The notes: a model not told the origin generated them from the sequence alone. 64,000 nt of DNA from an uncultured Pseudomonas sp. (GCF_946885955.1 NZ_CAMPHI010000001.1:124001-188000); one strand, 5' to 3'. Numbered from the stretch's first letter, positions 44,975-57,145 are shown. Translations and numbers: made by a program.

Positions 44975-47296
44975 ATGAGTGACCAGGACATCCCCAAGGA
45001 TAATCTCCACCCCGTCAACACGCTGGCCAGTCGTGGCATCCAGCCGCGCTTCAGTGAACTGGCGCAGAGCTGCCGCAAGCTGGGCATGAACCGCCTCGCG
45101 GAAAATCTCGCTGGGGTCTTTGCCAAGGTCGATGACGCCCTGTTCGAGTGCGCGGAAAAAGCCGAGAACAACCGGCTGCAGACATTGTTTTTCGACAGCA
45201 TGCGCGAGATCCGCCAGCAGCGCCCGCAGATCGAACGCAGCTACCATCAGCAGATCGCCCAAAATTTCTCCGAATTTCTCGAAGGCAAACTCAAATCCGC
45301 ACCAGCGCCCAGCGAGCTCGATGCCGAGCAACTGACGTTGATACAAAACGAGGAATATGAGGAAAGCCTGCAGGTGACCAATATGGTCAGCCGGGTCAAA
45401 GCCCGTTGCGCCCAGGCGTTGTTTGCCCTGGACCAACGCCTGGCCGTACTCAACGGCGGCCGCAAGCTCGGCGAGGACACCAACCCGCTGGGCCCGCAAG
45501 CGATCGCCCAGGCATTTCGCGCAGCCCTGGCGCCCTGCCCTATCAGCCTACGGATCAAACTGGTTCTCTATGCGCTGTTCGACCAGCAGGTGATGTGCGA
45601 CCTCGACACCCTCTATAGCGCCTTGAATCAGCGTTTGATCGATGCGGGCGTGCTGCCCAACCTAAAGTACAGCCCGCAGCGCAGCGTCAGCCCGGCAGCC
45701 CCGGCTCACCAGACGCCACAATGCGAGCCGGCCGACAGCACGCCAGCGACTGGCAGGAGCGCACAGGGCGACCCAGGAGTGACAGCCGCCGACCTGAACG
45801 GCGCGCCACCCAGCGACCCCAATCAATTACTCAGCGGCCTGACCGGCCTGCTCAGCGAACGTCGACAACAGGGTTGCGACGCGCCCCTGCTCGGCGACAC
45901 CCCCAGTATCGCCAGCTTTGCCCCAGCCGATGCCACCCATACCTATAGCGCCAGCGAGCTGCTGGACGCACTGAACCGCATGCAACAGCGCTCGGCCAGC
46001 GAGCTGGCGCAGCGCATGCGCAGTCCTCAGCGGGTCGACGGACTGAAAGCCGACCTGCAACAGCAACTGCAAACTTATGCACAACGACCCGAGCCGCACA
46101 AACTTTCCGACCAGGAGGCCGACGTCGTCGATCTGGTCGGCATGCTGTTCGACTTCATTCTGGATGACGAGAACCTGCCGGACAGCTGCAAAACCACCCT
46201 CTCACACCTGCATACGCCCTATTTGAAAATCGCCCTGCAGGACAAGGCACTGTTCACCCAGCATCACCATCCAGCTCGGCGTCTGCTCAACGCCCTGGCG
46301 CAAGCCGGTGTGCTGTACGGCGCGGACGAAGACGAACGCGGTCTGCTGGCGAAAATACGCTGGGTCGTCGAACGGGTTATCCAGGATTTCAGCGGCGACC
46401 TGCAGCTGTTCGACAGCCTGCTGAACGAGTTCAATGAGTTCGTCGCCACCGTAAAGCACAAGGTCGAACTGCGCGAACGTCGCGCGGTGGAAGCCGCCCG
46501 GGGGCGCGACAAGCTGCTTGGCGCACGACAGCAGGCGCTGGAAGTCATAGCCCACTGCCTGAGCGAGCGCGACCCGCCGGCAATCATTCGCAATTTCCTC
46601 GAGCTGACCTGGGCTGATGTCCTGGTCTTCGTCGCCCTGCGCCATGGCCAGCAAGGCAGCGAATGGCAGCGCGCCTGCGAAGTCGCCGAACAACTGGCCT
46701 GGAGCGGCACCGCGCAGGACGAGGCGGGGCGCAAACGTTTGCAGGAATTGCGCGTAGCGCTGCTCGAGGACATACGTCAGGGCCTGCAGTTACTCGGTGG
46801 CTACCATGTGGATGGGATTCGTCGCTTGCTGCAGGACCTGGTGGCCTGCCAGCACGCGGTACAAGCGCAACAACCGCAACTGGCCGCCAGGCTCAACCCG
46901 AGCCTGCCGCCAAGCCCATTGGGCGCCATGCTTGGCGAAGACGCCGCACTGGCGGCTCCAGCGCCGAAGCGCTCCGGGCTGTCCGCCGGCGCTCAAGCCA
47001 GAATCAAGGAACTGGAGCGGCTCGAGTTCGGCACCTGGTTCGAATTCGGCACCGGCACTCAGACCCAAGCGGCGAAACTGTCCTGGTTCAGCCCGACGAC
47101 GCACAACTACATGTTTGTCGACAATGGCGGCCAGCGCATCGCTGTCAAACCCATCGCCCTGCTGGCCAGCGAGATGGAGCAAGGCCTGGCGCGGATAGTC
47201 ACCGAACAACAGAACACACCGCTGATGGACCGAGCCCTTTCCACCATCTACCGCGTGCTGCAACGCCTGACCGGGCGTGGCGGCGAAACGAACTAG
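44975..47296 (+). CDS. DUF1631 protein, second paralogue
   Basis: 773 residues from the ATG at 44975, eight bases after AGGA; upstream in-frame extension to 44888 is unsupported. Same architecture as the protein at 28248-30566: helical N-terminal domain (FFDSMREIRQQRPQIERSY), variable linker (about 235-300), central helical domain with LVGMLFDFILDDENLPDS, and a C-terminal PilZ-like beta module (FGTWFEFGTGTQTQA ... NYMFVDNGGQRIAVKP). The equivalent core segment of the other copy is LVSMLFEFILDDRTLPDS. Followed after eight bases by a genuine PilZ gene. Function unknown; c-di-GMP or surface signalling is an inference from that pairing. Confidence 0.85.
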   Translation: MSDQDIPKDNLHPVNTLASRGIQPRFSELAQSCRKLGMNRLAENLAGVFAKVDDALFECAEKAENNRLQTLFFDSMREIRQQRPQIERSYHQQIAQNFSEFLEGKLKSAPAPSELDAEQLTLIQNEEYEESLQVTNMVSRVKARCAQALFALDQRLAVLNGGRKLGEDTNPLGPQAIAQAFRAALAPCPISLRIKLVLYALFDQQVMCDLDTLYSALNQRLIDAGVLPNLKYSPQRSVSPAAPAHQTPQCEPADSTPATGRSAQGDPGVTAADLNGAPPSDPNQLLSGLTGLLSERRQQGCDAPLLGDTPSIASFAPADATHTYSASELLDALNRMQQRSASELAQRMRSPQRVDGLKADLQQQLQTYAQRPEPHKLSDQEADVVDLVGMLFDFILDDENLPDSCKTTLSHLHTPYLKIALQDKALFTQHHHPARRLLNALAQAGVLYGADEDERGLLAKIRWVVERVIQDFSGDLQLFDSLLNEFNEFVATVKHKVELRERRAVEAARGRDKLLGARQQALEVIAHCLSERDPPAIIRNFLELTWADVLVFVALRHGQQGSEWQRACEVAEQLAWSGTAQDEAGRKRLQELRVALLEDIRQGLQLLGGYHVDGIRRLLQDLVACQHAVQAQQPQLAARLNPSLPPSPLGAMLGEDAALAAPAPKRSGLSAGAQARIKELERLEFGTWFEFGTGTQTQAAKLSWFSPTTHNYMFVDNGGQRIAVKPIALLASEMEQGLARIVTEQQNTPLMDRALSTIYRVLQRLTGRGGETN

Positions 47297-47304
47297 GAGC
47301 CAAC

Positions 47305-47637
47305 ATGGATGAACGTCGCCGCCATAACCGCCAGCAAACCGAGCTGCATCTGGAGGTCTTCGAATTGCGCAGCGGCGCGCACCTGGGCCGCGTGGTGGAC
47401 TTGTCCGAGGATGGCTTCATGCTGTTCAGCAGCACCCCGCAGCAAGCCGACACGGTTATCGAGTGTCGCCTGGTCAGCGAGCAGGTGATTGAGGGCGTCA
47501 GCGAGGTCAAGCTCGGCGTCGATTGTCTATGGAGCCGGCCCGGCGCCGACGGTCAGCATTGCTGGGCCGGCTTTCATATCATCGACCTGGCGGAAGATCA
47601 GGCCGCAGCGCTGCAGGTACTGCTCAAACACCTGTAA
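47305..47637 (+). CDS. PilZ-domain c-di-GMP-binding protein
   Basis: 110-residue stand-alone PilZ protein with both c-di-GMP contact motifs, R5xxxR9 in RRRHNRQ and D32xSxxG37 in DLSEDG, then a beta-barrel ending in WAGFHIIDL. TAGGAG precedes the ATG, and the gene follows the DUF1631 stop by eight bases, so they are probably cotranscribed. It should bind c-di-GMP, unlike the degenerate PilZ-like end of the DUF1631 protein. Confidence 0.9.
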   Translation: MDERRRHNRQQTELHLEVFELRSGAHLGRVVDLSEDGFMLFSSTPQQADTVIECRLVSEQVIEGVSEVKLGVDCLWSRPGADGQHCWAGFHIIDLAEDQAAALQVLLKHL

Positions 47638-47754
47638 ACCGGCGCGCTCGCTCGGCCCCCCTGCACGGGACGCCCCCAAACGCCGAACGCGAATTACCTG
47701 CGTGCCGCGGTTATATCGAGCATCGCTGCGCGCGCCCCGGAATTGCGACAACGG

Positions 47755-47790
47755 CAAAAGCCCCAGCAAACATAAGGCCTGCCGGGGCGC
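47755..47790 (-). terminator. Terminator of clpB
   Basis: On the minus strand GCCCCGGCA ... TGCTGGGGC followed by TTTT, just past the clpB stop at 47806. One mismatch in the stem. Confidence 0.8.
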
Positions 47791-47805
47791 ATTCAAGCGA
47801 GAAGT

Positions 47806-50370
<2,565 letters not shown>

Positions 50371-50406
50371 TGGGTCATCCTTCCTTTAGAGCAGGCCGGT
50401 ACGACT

Positions 50407-50549
50407 AGCAAGCCGTTGAAAAACCACTGCGCTCGGCTATGCGGCATTGAAATCAACTTCGGGCTGCTCATGTACAACCGTACACTCCGCGCCCTCAGCT
50501 GATTTCGCCTTGCCTAGCCATCGCTCGCTACGTTTTCAACGGCCTGCTG
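50407..50549. repeat. Long inverted-end repeat in the clpB leader
   Basis: An element of about 143 bases bounded by AGCAAGCCGTTGAAAAACC and GTTTTCAACGGCCTGCT, which are inverted copies. An internal palindrome TGTACAACCGTACA lies in the middle. I recall similar elements dispersed in Pseudomonas genomes; the copy number cannot be checked here. A fragmentary related end (GCAGGCTGTTGAA) is at 41929. The region 50371-50684 contains no gene, only this repeat, the clpB ribosome site and the heat-shock promoter. Confidence 0.7.
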
Positions 50550-50609
50550 GAGCGGCATGAGCGAACGCCTCAATGTGCGCACCAACAAAAAGCCTGCGAG
50601 ATGAAGAGT

Positions 50610-50637
50610 AGATGAGGCTGATTGTGCGACTTTCAAG
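50610..50637 (-). promoter_or_regulatory. Heat-shock (sigma-32) promoter of clpB
   Basis: Minus-strand CTTGAAA (50637-50631), 13 bases, then CCTCATCT (50617-50610), which differs from the CCCCATNT consensus by one base. It lies upstream of clpB but is separated from it by the inserted repeat, giving a leader of about 230 bases. Confidence 0.75.
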
Positions 50638-50684
50638 TCGACTGGCGTTGATGTAGATCATGCCGGCCGTCTATTGGCGCCTGG

Positions 50685-51419
50685 CTAACTCAACCAGATC
50701 AGGCTGGCGAAGCGGCCGGTTTGCGCAGAGCGACGGTAAGAGTAGAAGCGTGGGTCGCTGTAGGTGCAGCAATCGCCGCCGTAGACCGCATCGACCCCGC
50801 GGGCGGCCAGGCGAATACGCGCCAGCTGATAGATATCCGCCATATAGCGACCGGGGTTGAGGCTGGCGCTAAAGGCCTGCTCCGCCTGGGCATGCTGGGC
50901 GAGAAAAGCCTCGCGCACCTCGGTGCCGACCTCGAACGCCTGCGGGCCGATCGCCGGGCCGAGCCACACCAGGGTGTCCTCGGGGGCCACTGCCAGCGCA
51001 TCCAGGGTCGCCTCCAGCACACCCGCCGCCAGCCCGCGCCAGCCGGCATGGGCGGCGGCGACGCGACTGCCGCCGCGGTCGCAGAACAGCGCGGGCAGAC
51101 AGTCGGCGGTCATCACCGTGCAGGCGATGCCAGGCGTCGCCGTCCAGCTGGCATCGGCTTCGGCAAGCATCTCGGGCAGCGCTTCGACCACGCCGAGGCC
51201 ATGCACTTGCTGCAACCAGGCTGGCTTGCAGCCAAGCTGACTAACCAGGCGTTGACGATTTTTCTTCACCGCAACGGGATCGTCGCCGACGTGGGTGCCG
51301 AGATTCAGGCTGTCGAACGGTGCGACGCTGACGCCGCCTGCGCGCGTGGTGATGCAGGCCTTGACCCTCGCCGGCGCGGGCCAAGCGGGGACGATCCAGT
51401 CGTGCGCCAACCCGTTCAC
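50685..51419 (-). CDS. yfiH: YfiH/LACC1-family peptidoglycan editing or purine-nucleoside enzyme
   Basis: 244-residue multicopper-oxidase-unrelated 'laccase domain' protein. The zinc-site residues of the family are visible in TADCLPALF and AAHAGWRGLAAGVLEA. Members cleave purine nucleosides or edit muropeptides (PgeF); the activity here is not resolved. Its ATG overlaps the rluD stop by four bases, so the two genes are coupled. Confidence 0.92.
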   Translation of the reverse strand: MNGLAHDWIVPAWPAPARVKACITTRAGGVSVAPFDSLNLGTHVGDDPVAVKKNRQRLVSQLGCKPAWLQQVHGLGVVEALPEMLAEADASWTATPGIACTVMTADCLPALFCDRGGSRVAAAHAGWRGLAAGVLEATLDALAVAPEDTLVWLGPAIGPQAFEVGTEVREAFLAQHAQAEQAFSASLNPGRYMADIYQLARIRLAARGVDAVYGGDCCTYSDPRFYSYRRSAQTGRFASLIWLS

Positions 51420-52390
51420 CCGATAAACGCCTCGCGATCCTGGCGCAGCAGGGTCAACAGCCAGACGAAATCATCCGGCAGCGGCGACTGCCACTTCATG
51501 CGCTCCCCGGTCATCGGGTGATCGAGCTCGAGAAAACGCGCGTGCAGGGCCTGGCGCGGAAACTCCTTGAGGCTTTGCACCATGGTCTGGCTGGCCGCGG
51601 GCGGAATACGGAAACGTCCGCTGTAGACGGGATCGCCGACCAGTGGATAACCGATATGACTCATGTGCACGCGGATCTGGTGGGTCCGCCCGGTCTCCAG
51701 CTTCACCCGTGCATGGGTGTGCGAACGGAAGCGCTCCAGCACCCGGTAATGACTGACCGCCGGCTTGCCACCATCGCTGACCGCCATACGCTGGCGCTGC
51801 GACGAACTACGGCCGATCGGCGCGTTGATCTTGCCGCCCGAGGTGATGACGCCGATCACGATGCATTCGTAGATGCGGCTGACCGTACGTTTTTGCAGCT
51901 GATCGACCAGACGGGTTTGCGCTTCGATGGTCTTGGCCACCACCATCAAGCCGGTGGTGTCCTTGTCCAGGCGGTGGACGATACCCGCGCGCGGTACGTT
52001 GACGATGTCCGGCACATGGTGCAGCAGCGCATTGAGCAAGGTGCCATCGGCGTGCCCGGCGGCCGGATGCACGACCAGGCCGGCGGGTTTGTCGATCACC
52101 AGGATCTGCTCGTCTTCATAGACGATATTTAGGGCGATATCCTGGGCGATCCATTCGCCCTGGGCCTCCTGCTCGGCCTTCAGCGCCAGCAGCGCGCCGC
52201 CATGGACGATGTCACGCGGGCGAACGACCGCGCCGTCGACGGTCAGCAAGCCTTCCTTGATCCAGGCGGACAGACGCGAACGCGAATGCTCGGCGAACAG
52301 CTGCGCGGCGACTTGATCGAGGCGTTGACCGCCCATCTCGGACGGCACCTCGGCGTTCAGTTCAATGGTCTGGGTATTAATAGAAGGCAT
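51416..52390 (-). CDS. rluD: 23S rRNA pseudouridine synthase D
   Basis: 324-residue enzyme that makes pseudouridines in helix 69 of 23S rRNA. An N-terminal S4 domain (about 15-75, RLDQVAAQLF ... SRSRLSAWI) precedes the catalytic domain with D142 in HRLDKDTTGL. The start is the ATG at 52390; a TTG three codons upstream is also in frame. Divergent from bamD, as in most gamma-proteobacteria. Confidence 0.95.
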   Translation of the reverse strand: MPSINTQTIELNAEVPSEMGGQRLDQVAAQLFAEHSRSRLSAWIKEGLLTVDGAVVRPRDIVHGGALLALKAEQEAQGEWIAQDIALNIVYEDEQILVIDKPAGLVVHPAAGHADGTLLNALLHHVPDIVNVPRAGIVHRLDKDTTGLMVVAKTIEAQTRLVDQLQKRTVSRIYECIVIGVITSGGKINAPIGRSSSQRQRMAVSDGGKPAVSHYRVLERFRSHTHARVKLETGRTHQIRVHMSHIGYPLVGDPVYSGRFRIPPAASQTMVQSLKEFPRQALHARFLELDHPMTGERMKWQSPLPDDFVWLLTLLRQDREAFIG

Positions 52391-52571
52391 GCTCGGCAAC
52401 GGCGGGACCAGGGGTCGGTGATGGGCAAGGAAAGATCGACAGGCCCTACTTTTGGTTTCGGCTACGCGCTGTGGTTAAATACGGCGTCTTTGCCCCAGGG
52501 GTACCGGGGGCGCTCATCATAACAGGACGGCTTTGCTCAAGACAGCCGCCGTCACAGGGACGCAAGCCGCC

Positions 52572-53582
52572 ATGCAAGTGAGACACCTGCTGCTGATCGC
52601 CATTCTCGCCCTCACCACTGCCTGCTCGTCGAACGAAGTACTCGACGAGAACCTCAGCGAGACAGAGTTGTACCAGCAGGCGCAGACCGATCTGGACAAC
52701 AGTAGCTACACCAGCGCCGTGACCAAGCTGAAAGCGCTGGAGTCGCGCTATCCGTTCGGCCGCTACGCCGAGCAGGCTCAACTGGAGCTGATTTACGCCT
52801 ATTACAAGAACGCCGAGCCGGAAGCCGCACGCTCCGCGGCCGAGCGTTTCATCCGCCTGCACCCGCAGCACCCCAGCGTCGACTATGCCTACTACCTCAA
52901 AGGTCTGGCCTCGTTCGACCAGGATCGCGGCCTGATCGCCCGTTTCGTGCCGCTGGACATGACCAAGCGCGACCCGGGCGCCGCCCGCGACTCGTACAAC
53001 GAGTTCGCCCAACTGACCAGCCGCTACCCGAACAGCCGCTACGCGCCGGACGCCAAGCAGCGCATGATCTACCTGCGCAACCTGCTCGCGGCCTATGAAA
53101 TCCATGCCGGCTATTACTACCTCAGTCGCCAGGCCTATGTCGCCGCCGCCAACCGTGGGCGCTACGTGGTGGAGAACTTCCAGGGAACCCCATCGGTCGC
53201 CGACGGCCTGGCGCTGATGACCGAAGCCTATCAACGCCTGACCCTGGATGAGTTGGCGGCCACCAGCCTGGAAACCTTGAAACTCAACTACCCGGATCAT
53301 CCGACCCTGGTCGACGGCCAGTTCGTGCCGCGCCAGGAAGAAGCCGACAACCGCTCGTGGCTGGCCAAAGTCACCCTAGGCCTGATTGAAACCGACACAC
53401 CGCTGCCACCGGGCGAAACCCGCGCCAGCCAGGACGTGATCCGCCAGTATGAAGACGCCGAAGAGCAGATCCCCGACGAACTGCAGCCGGAAAATCAGAA
53501 CGACGAGGCTGACGCCGACGAAGAAAGCCAGGACGGCGGCCGCTCCTGGTTCAGCTATATGACCTTCGGCCTGTTCGACTGA
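52572..53582 (+). CDS. bamD: Outer-membrane assembly lipoprotein BamD
   Basis: 336-residue lipoprotein of the BAM complex. The signal peptide ends in lipobox LTTA|C with lipidated Cys18. Five TPR-like repeats follow, with the family segment [24 protein letters not shown]. The acidic C-terminal tail (about 300-325) is longer than in E. coli. The start is the ATG at 52572; the frame opens earlier with a TTG. Followed by a strong terminator. Confidence 0.95.
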   Translation: MQVRHLLLIAILALTTACSSNEVLDENLSETELYQQAQTDLDNSSYTSAVTKLKALESRYPFGRYAEQAQLELIYAYYKNAEPEAARSAAERFIRLHPQHPSVDYAYYLKGLASFDQDRGLIARFVPLDMTKRDPGAARDSYNEFAQLTSRYPNSRYAPDAKQRMIYLRNLLAAYEIHAGYYYLSRQAYVAAANRGRYVVENFQGTPSVADGLALMTEAYQRLTLDELAATSLETLKLNYPDHPTLVDGQFVPRQEEADNRSWLAKVTLGLIETDTPLPPGETRASQDVIRQYEDAEEQIPDELQPENQNDEADADEESQDGGRSWFSYMTFGLFD

Positions 53583-53600
53583 AGTCCATGGCGTGAAACA

Positions 53601-53626
53601 GGGAGATCTTCGGGTCTCCCTTTTTT
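53601..53626 (+). terminator. Terminator of bamD
   Basis: GGGAGATC-TTCG-GGTCTCCC stem with a UUCG tetraloop (one G-T pair) followed by six T. Confidence 0.95.
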
Positions 53627-53783
53627 ATGCGCGCATACTTCCCCCTACAGGCCAAGCGTAGAGACTGGACAGGCCCAAGAGGGATACACCGCACAGCGTG
53701 CCCCTTCGCCGCTGTGCGAGCGGTTATTCCTTGGATAAACTGCGTTAACCTCGCGTCCCTGCATTTATCGATAAGAGAGCGTT

Positions 53784-54008
53784 ATGGGCCTGTTTCGCCT
53801 GCTGTTTTTGATTGCCATTGCCGCAGCCGCCTACTGGCTCTGGCGCCGCATAGCCGCGCCGACTCGCCGCCACGACGACGGAAGCGCCGCCCCCATGGTG
53901 CGTTGCGCACACTGCGGCGTGCATGTGCCGCGCACCCGCGCGCTGCTTCAGGATGACAACTGGTACTGCAGCCAGGCCCATCTCGAGCAAGGCACCAAAC
54001 AGCAGTGA
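53784..54008 (+). CDS. PP0621-family small membrane protein with zinc-ribbon-like motif
   Basis: 74 residues: one N-terminal transmembrane helix (LLFLIAIAAAAYWLW), a basic linker, then a CAHCGVHVP ... WYCSQAH motif that could bind zinc. Recognised as the conserved gene immediately before pilS in Pseudomonas. Its stop overlaps the GTG start of pilS, so translation is coupled. Function unknown; the position suggests a link to pilus regulation. Confidence 0.82.
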   Translation: MGLFRLLFLIAIAAAAYWLWRRIAAPTRRHDDGSAAPMVRCAHCGVHVPRTRALLQDDNWYCSQAHLEQGTKQQ

Positions 54009-55597
54009 ATAGCGAAAAACTCGTTCTCGAAGGCCCCAAAGGTCAGCGCATCCTGCGTCTCTATCACCTGTACCGACTGACCATCGGCCTGCTTCTGGTG
54101 CTGCTGATCTCCAGCCATCTGCACGAGGACCTGTTGGATCTGGTGCAGCCTGAAATATTTTATTACGGCAGCTGGCTGTATCTGCTACTGAATACCGTAC
54201 TGAGCCCATTGGTACAGCGTCCACAGCGCCTATTCCCGGTGTTCAGCCTGGCGCTGATCGATGTGGTCCTGCTCTCGGCGCTATTCTATGCCGCCGGCGG
54301 CACACCGAGCGGCATCGGCAACCTGCTGATAGTCGCGGTGGCCATCGCCAACTTCCTCCTGCGCGGGCGCATCGGCCTGTTGATCGCCGCAGTCGCGGCC
54401 ATCGGCCTGATCTACCTGACCTTCTACCTCAGTTTGAATCGACCAGCCGCAGCGGCCCAGTACGTGCAGGCGGGCGCACTGGGCGCGCTGTGCTTCGCCG
54501 CCGCGCTGACGGTACAGGCCTTGAGCCGGCGCCTGCAGGTCAGCGAGCGCCTCGCCGAGCAGCGCGCCACCGACGTCGCCAACCTGGAAGCCTTGAACGC
54601 GGTGATTCTGCAACGCATGCGCACGGGCATTCTGGTGCTCGACGAGTCGCGGCGCGTGCTGTTGACCAATGAAAGCACCGCTTACCTCTTGGGCAGTGAC
54701 AGCCTGACCGGCAAGATCCTCGATCCGCATTGCCCGGAACTGGTCAAACGTCTGCAACAGTGGCAGCACAACCCGACCCGCCGCCCGACGAGTCTGCAGG
54801 CCTACCCCGAAGGCCCGATGCTGCAGCCGAGCTTCATGAACCTGCAGCGCGGCGAGCAGCAGCACTGCCTGATATTCATCGACAACATCTCGCAAATCGC
54901 CCAACAGGCGCAGCAATTGAAACTCGCCTCCCTGGGGCGTCTGACGGCCGGCATCGCCCATGAAATCCGCAATCCGCTCGGGGCGATCAGCCATGCGGCG
55001 CAGCTGCTACAGGAGTCGGAAGAGCTACAAGGCCCCGACCAACGCCTGGCGCAGATCATTCAGGATCACTCGCGGCGGATGAACCTGGTGATCGAAAACG
55101 TACTGCAGCTCTCGCGCAGGCGTCAGGCCGAACCGCAGCTGCTGGATCTAAAATATTGGCTGCACCGCTTCGCCAGCGAGTTCCGCGCCTCGGCACCGGC
55201 CGAACACATGCTGCATCTGGAGACCCGCGGCGGCACTATTCAAACCCGCATGGACCCCCATCAACTGACCCAGGTACTGACCAACCTGGTGCAGAACGGC
55301 ATGCGTTATAGCGCGCAAAAACACCCACATGGCCAAGTATGGCTAACCTTGTTCCGAGACCCGGAAAGCGACCTGCCGGTATTGGAGGTGCAGGACAACG
55401 GCCCCGGCGTGGCACCGGAGCAGCTCCAGCACATCTTCGAGCCGTTCTATACCACGGAAAACCAGGGCACCGGCCTGGGCCTGTACATATCCCGCGAGCT
55501 GTGCGAGAGCAATCAGGCCCATCTCGACTACAAACCTCGCGAAGGCGGCGGCAGTTGCTTCCGTATCACCTTCGCCCACCCGCGCAAACTGAGTTGA
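54005..55597 (+). CDS. pilS: Sensor histidine kinase PilS
   Basis: 530-residue kinase controlling pilin transcription. Six transmembrane helices (about 25-45, 50-65, 75-95, 100-115, 120-145, 150-170) are followed by a PAS domain (about 195-295), then the H-box with H319 in HEIRNPLGAISHA and the ATPase domain (NGMRYS, DNGPGVAPE, GTGLGLYISREL). In P. aeruginosa PilS senses PilA within the membrane; whether it can read the short pilins here is an open question. GTG start overlapping the previous gene. Confidence 0.95.
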   Translation: MNSEKLVLEGPKGQRILRLYHLYRLTIGLLLVLLISSHLHEDLLDLVQPEIFYYGSWLYLLLNTVLSPLVQRPQRLFPVFSLALIDVVLLSALFYAAGGTPSGIGNLLIVAVAIANFLLRGRIGLLIAAVAAIGLIYLTFYLSLNRPAAAAQYVQAGALGALCFAAALTVQALSRRLQVSERLAEQRATDVANLEALNAVILQRMRTGILVLDESRRVLLTNESTAYLLGSDSLTGKILDPHCPELVKRLQQWQHNPTRRPTSLQAYPEGPMLQPSFMNLQRGEQQHCLIFIDNISQIAQQAQQLKLASLGRLTAGIAHEIRNPLGAISHAAQLLQESEELQGPDQRLAQIIQDHSRRMNLVIENVLQLSRRRQAEPQLLDLKYWLHRFASEFRASAPAEHMLHLETRGGTIQTRMDPHQLTQVLTNLVQNGMRYSAQKHPHGQVWLTLFRDPESDLPVLEVQDNGPGVAPEQLQHIFEPFYTTENQGTGLGLYISRELCESNQAHLDYKPREGGGSCFRITFAHPRKLS

Positions 55598-55599
55598 CC

Positions 55600-56940
55600 A
55601 TGACCCGCCAGAGAGCCCTGATCGTCGACGACGAGCCCGATATCCGCGAACTCCTGGAAATCACCCTGGGGCGCATGAAGCTCGACACCCGCAGCGCGCG
55701 CAACGTCAAGGAAGCGCGCGAATGGCTGGCCAAAGAGCCATTCGACCTGTGCCTGACCGATATGCGCCTGCCCGATGGCACCGGCATGGATCTGGTGCAG
55801 CACATCATGCAGCGCCATCCGCAGGTGCCGGTGGCGATGATCACCGCCTACGGCAGCCTGGACACCGCGATCAATGCGCTCAAGGCCGGGGCTTTCGATT
55901 TTCTTACCAAACCGGTCGACCTCACCCGCCTGCGCGAGCTGGTCAATTCAGCATTGCGCCTGCATATCGCCGGCAGCGACGACAACACGCCGATGGACAG
56001 CCGCCTGCTCGGCGAGTCGCCGCCGATGCGTGCGCTACGCAAGCAGATCCACAAACTCGCACGCAGCCAGGCGCCGGTGTATATCAGCGGCGAATCCGGT
56101 AGCGGCAAGGAGCTGGTGGCGCGCCTGATCCACGACCAGGGACCGCGTAGCGAGCAACTGTTCGTACCGGTCAACTGCGGCGCCATTCCCACCGAGCTGA
56201 TGGAAAGCGAATTCTTCGGCCACAAACGCGGCAGCTTCACCGGCGCCATCGAAGACAAACAGGGACTGTTCCAGGCGGCTAATGGCGGCACCCTGTTCCT
56301 CGACGAAGTGGCCGATCTACCGCTGCCGATGCAGGTCAAACTGCTGCGGGCGATTCAGGAAAAGGCCGTACGCGCGGTCGGCGGGCAACAGGAGAACGTG
56401 GTGGATGTGCGCATTCTCTGCGCGACCCACAAAGATCTGGCTGCCGAAGTCGCTGCCGGGCGTTTCCGCCAGGACCTGTACTACCGCCTCAACGTCATCG
56501 AATTACGCGTTCCGTCCCTGCGCGAACGTCGCGAGGATATCGGCCTGCTCGCCGAAGCGATGCTCAAGCGCCTGGCCGATGGCCCTGGGCTGATGCCGGC
56601 CAAGCTCGATCCCGATGCCCTGGAAAAACTCAAAAGTTATCGCTTCCCCGGCAACGTGCGCGAGCTGGAAAACATGCTCGAACGCGCCTATACGCTGTGC
56701 GAGGACGACCGGATAAATGCCAGCGACCTGCGCCTGGCCGACAGCTGCAGCCCGGCGGAAAATGGCGAAGCCAGCCTGGCTCAGATCGACGATCTAGAGG
56801 ACTACCTGGAGAACATCGAGCGCAAGCTGATCATGCAAGCGCTCGAAGAAACCCGCTGGAATCGCACCGCGGCGGCCCAGCGCCTGGGTTTAACCTTTCG
56901 CTCGATGCGTTACCGCCTGAAAAAACTCGGTATCGACTAA
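55600..56940 (+). CDS. pilR: Sigma-54 response regulator PilR
   Basis: 446-residue activator. The receiver domain has the acidic pair in VDDEPD and the phospho-acceptor in CLTDMRLPDG (about D54). The AAA+ domain has GESGSGKE and the sigma-54 contact loop in the PilR-typical form GSFTGA. A Fis-type HTH closes the protein (NRTAAAQRLGLTFRSMRYRLKKL). The ATG is two bases after the pilS stop. The expected target is the -24/-12 promoter at 35757-35774. Confidence 0.96.
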   Translation: MTRQRALIVDDEPDIRELLEITLGRMKLDTRSARNVKEAREWLAKEPFDLCLTDMRLPDGTGMDLVQHIMQRHPQVPVAMITAYGSLDTAINALKAGAFDFLTKPVDLTRLRELVNSALRLHIAGSDDNTPMDSRLLGESPPMRALRKQIHKLARSQAPVYISGESGSGKELVARLIHDQGPRSEQLFVPVNCGAIPTELMESEFFGHKRGSFTGAIEDKQGLFQAANGGTLFLDEVADLPLPMQVKLLRAIQEKAVRAVGGQQENVVDVRILCATHKDLAAEVAAGRFRQDLYYRLNVIELRVPSLRERREDIGLLAEAMLKRLADGPGLMPAKLDPDALEKLKSYRFPGNVRELENMLERAYTLCEDDRINASDLRLADSCSPAENGEASLAQIDDLEDYLENIERKLIMQALEETRWNRTAAAQRLGLTFRSMRYRLKKLGID

Positions 56941-57014
56941 CTCCCCGGCCCTTGCGCAGCCCGGACGCCATCCGGCTTGGAGGGTTGCCTCGCCGGGTTA
57001 GAAAACACGCTTTG

Positions 57015-57091
57015 GTAGGGTGGACATGGCGAAGCCTTGTCCACCATGGGCACCGCGATTGGCGGACAAGCCTGCGGCATATCCACCCTAC
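57015..57091. repeat. Extragenic palindrome, related to 23212-23286
   Basis: GTAGGGTGGACA ... TTGTCCACC and GGACAAG ... TATCCACCCTAC form two nested dyads. Near-copy of the element at 23212-23286. Lies between pilR and the convergent copper chaperone gene. Confidence 0.65.
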
Positions 57092-57145
57092 AGGCCTTAG
57101 ACCTTGCCCATGAACGCAGGATCTAAAGTCGGCGACAACTCAACG

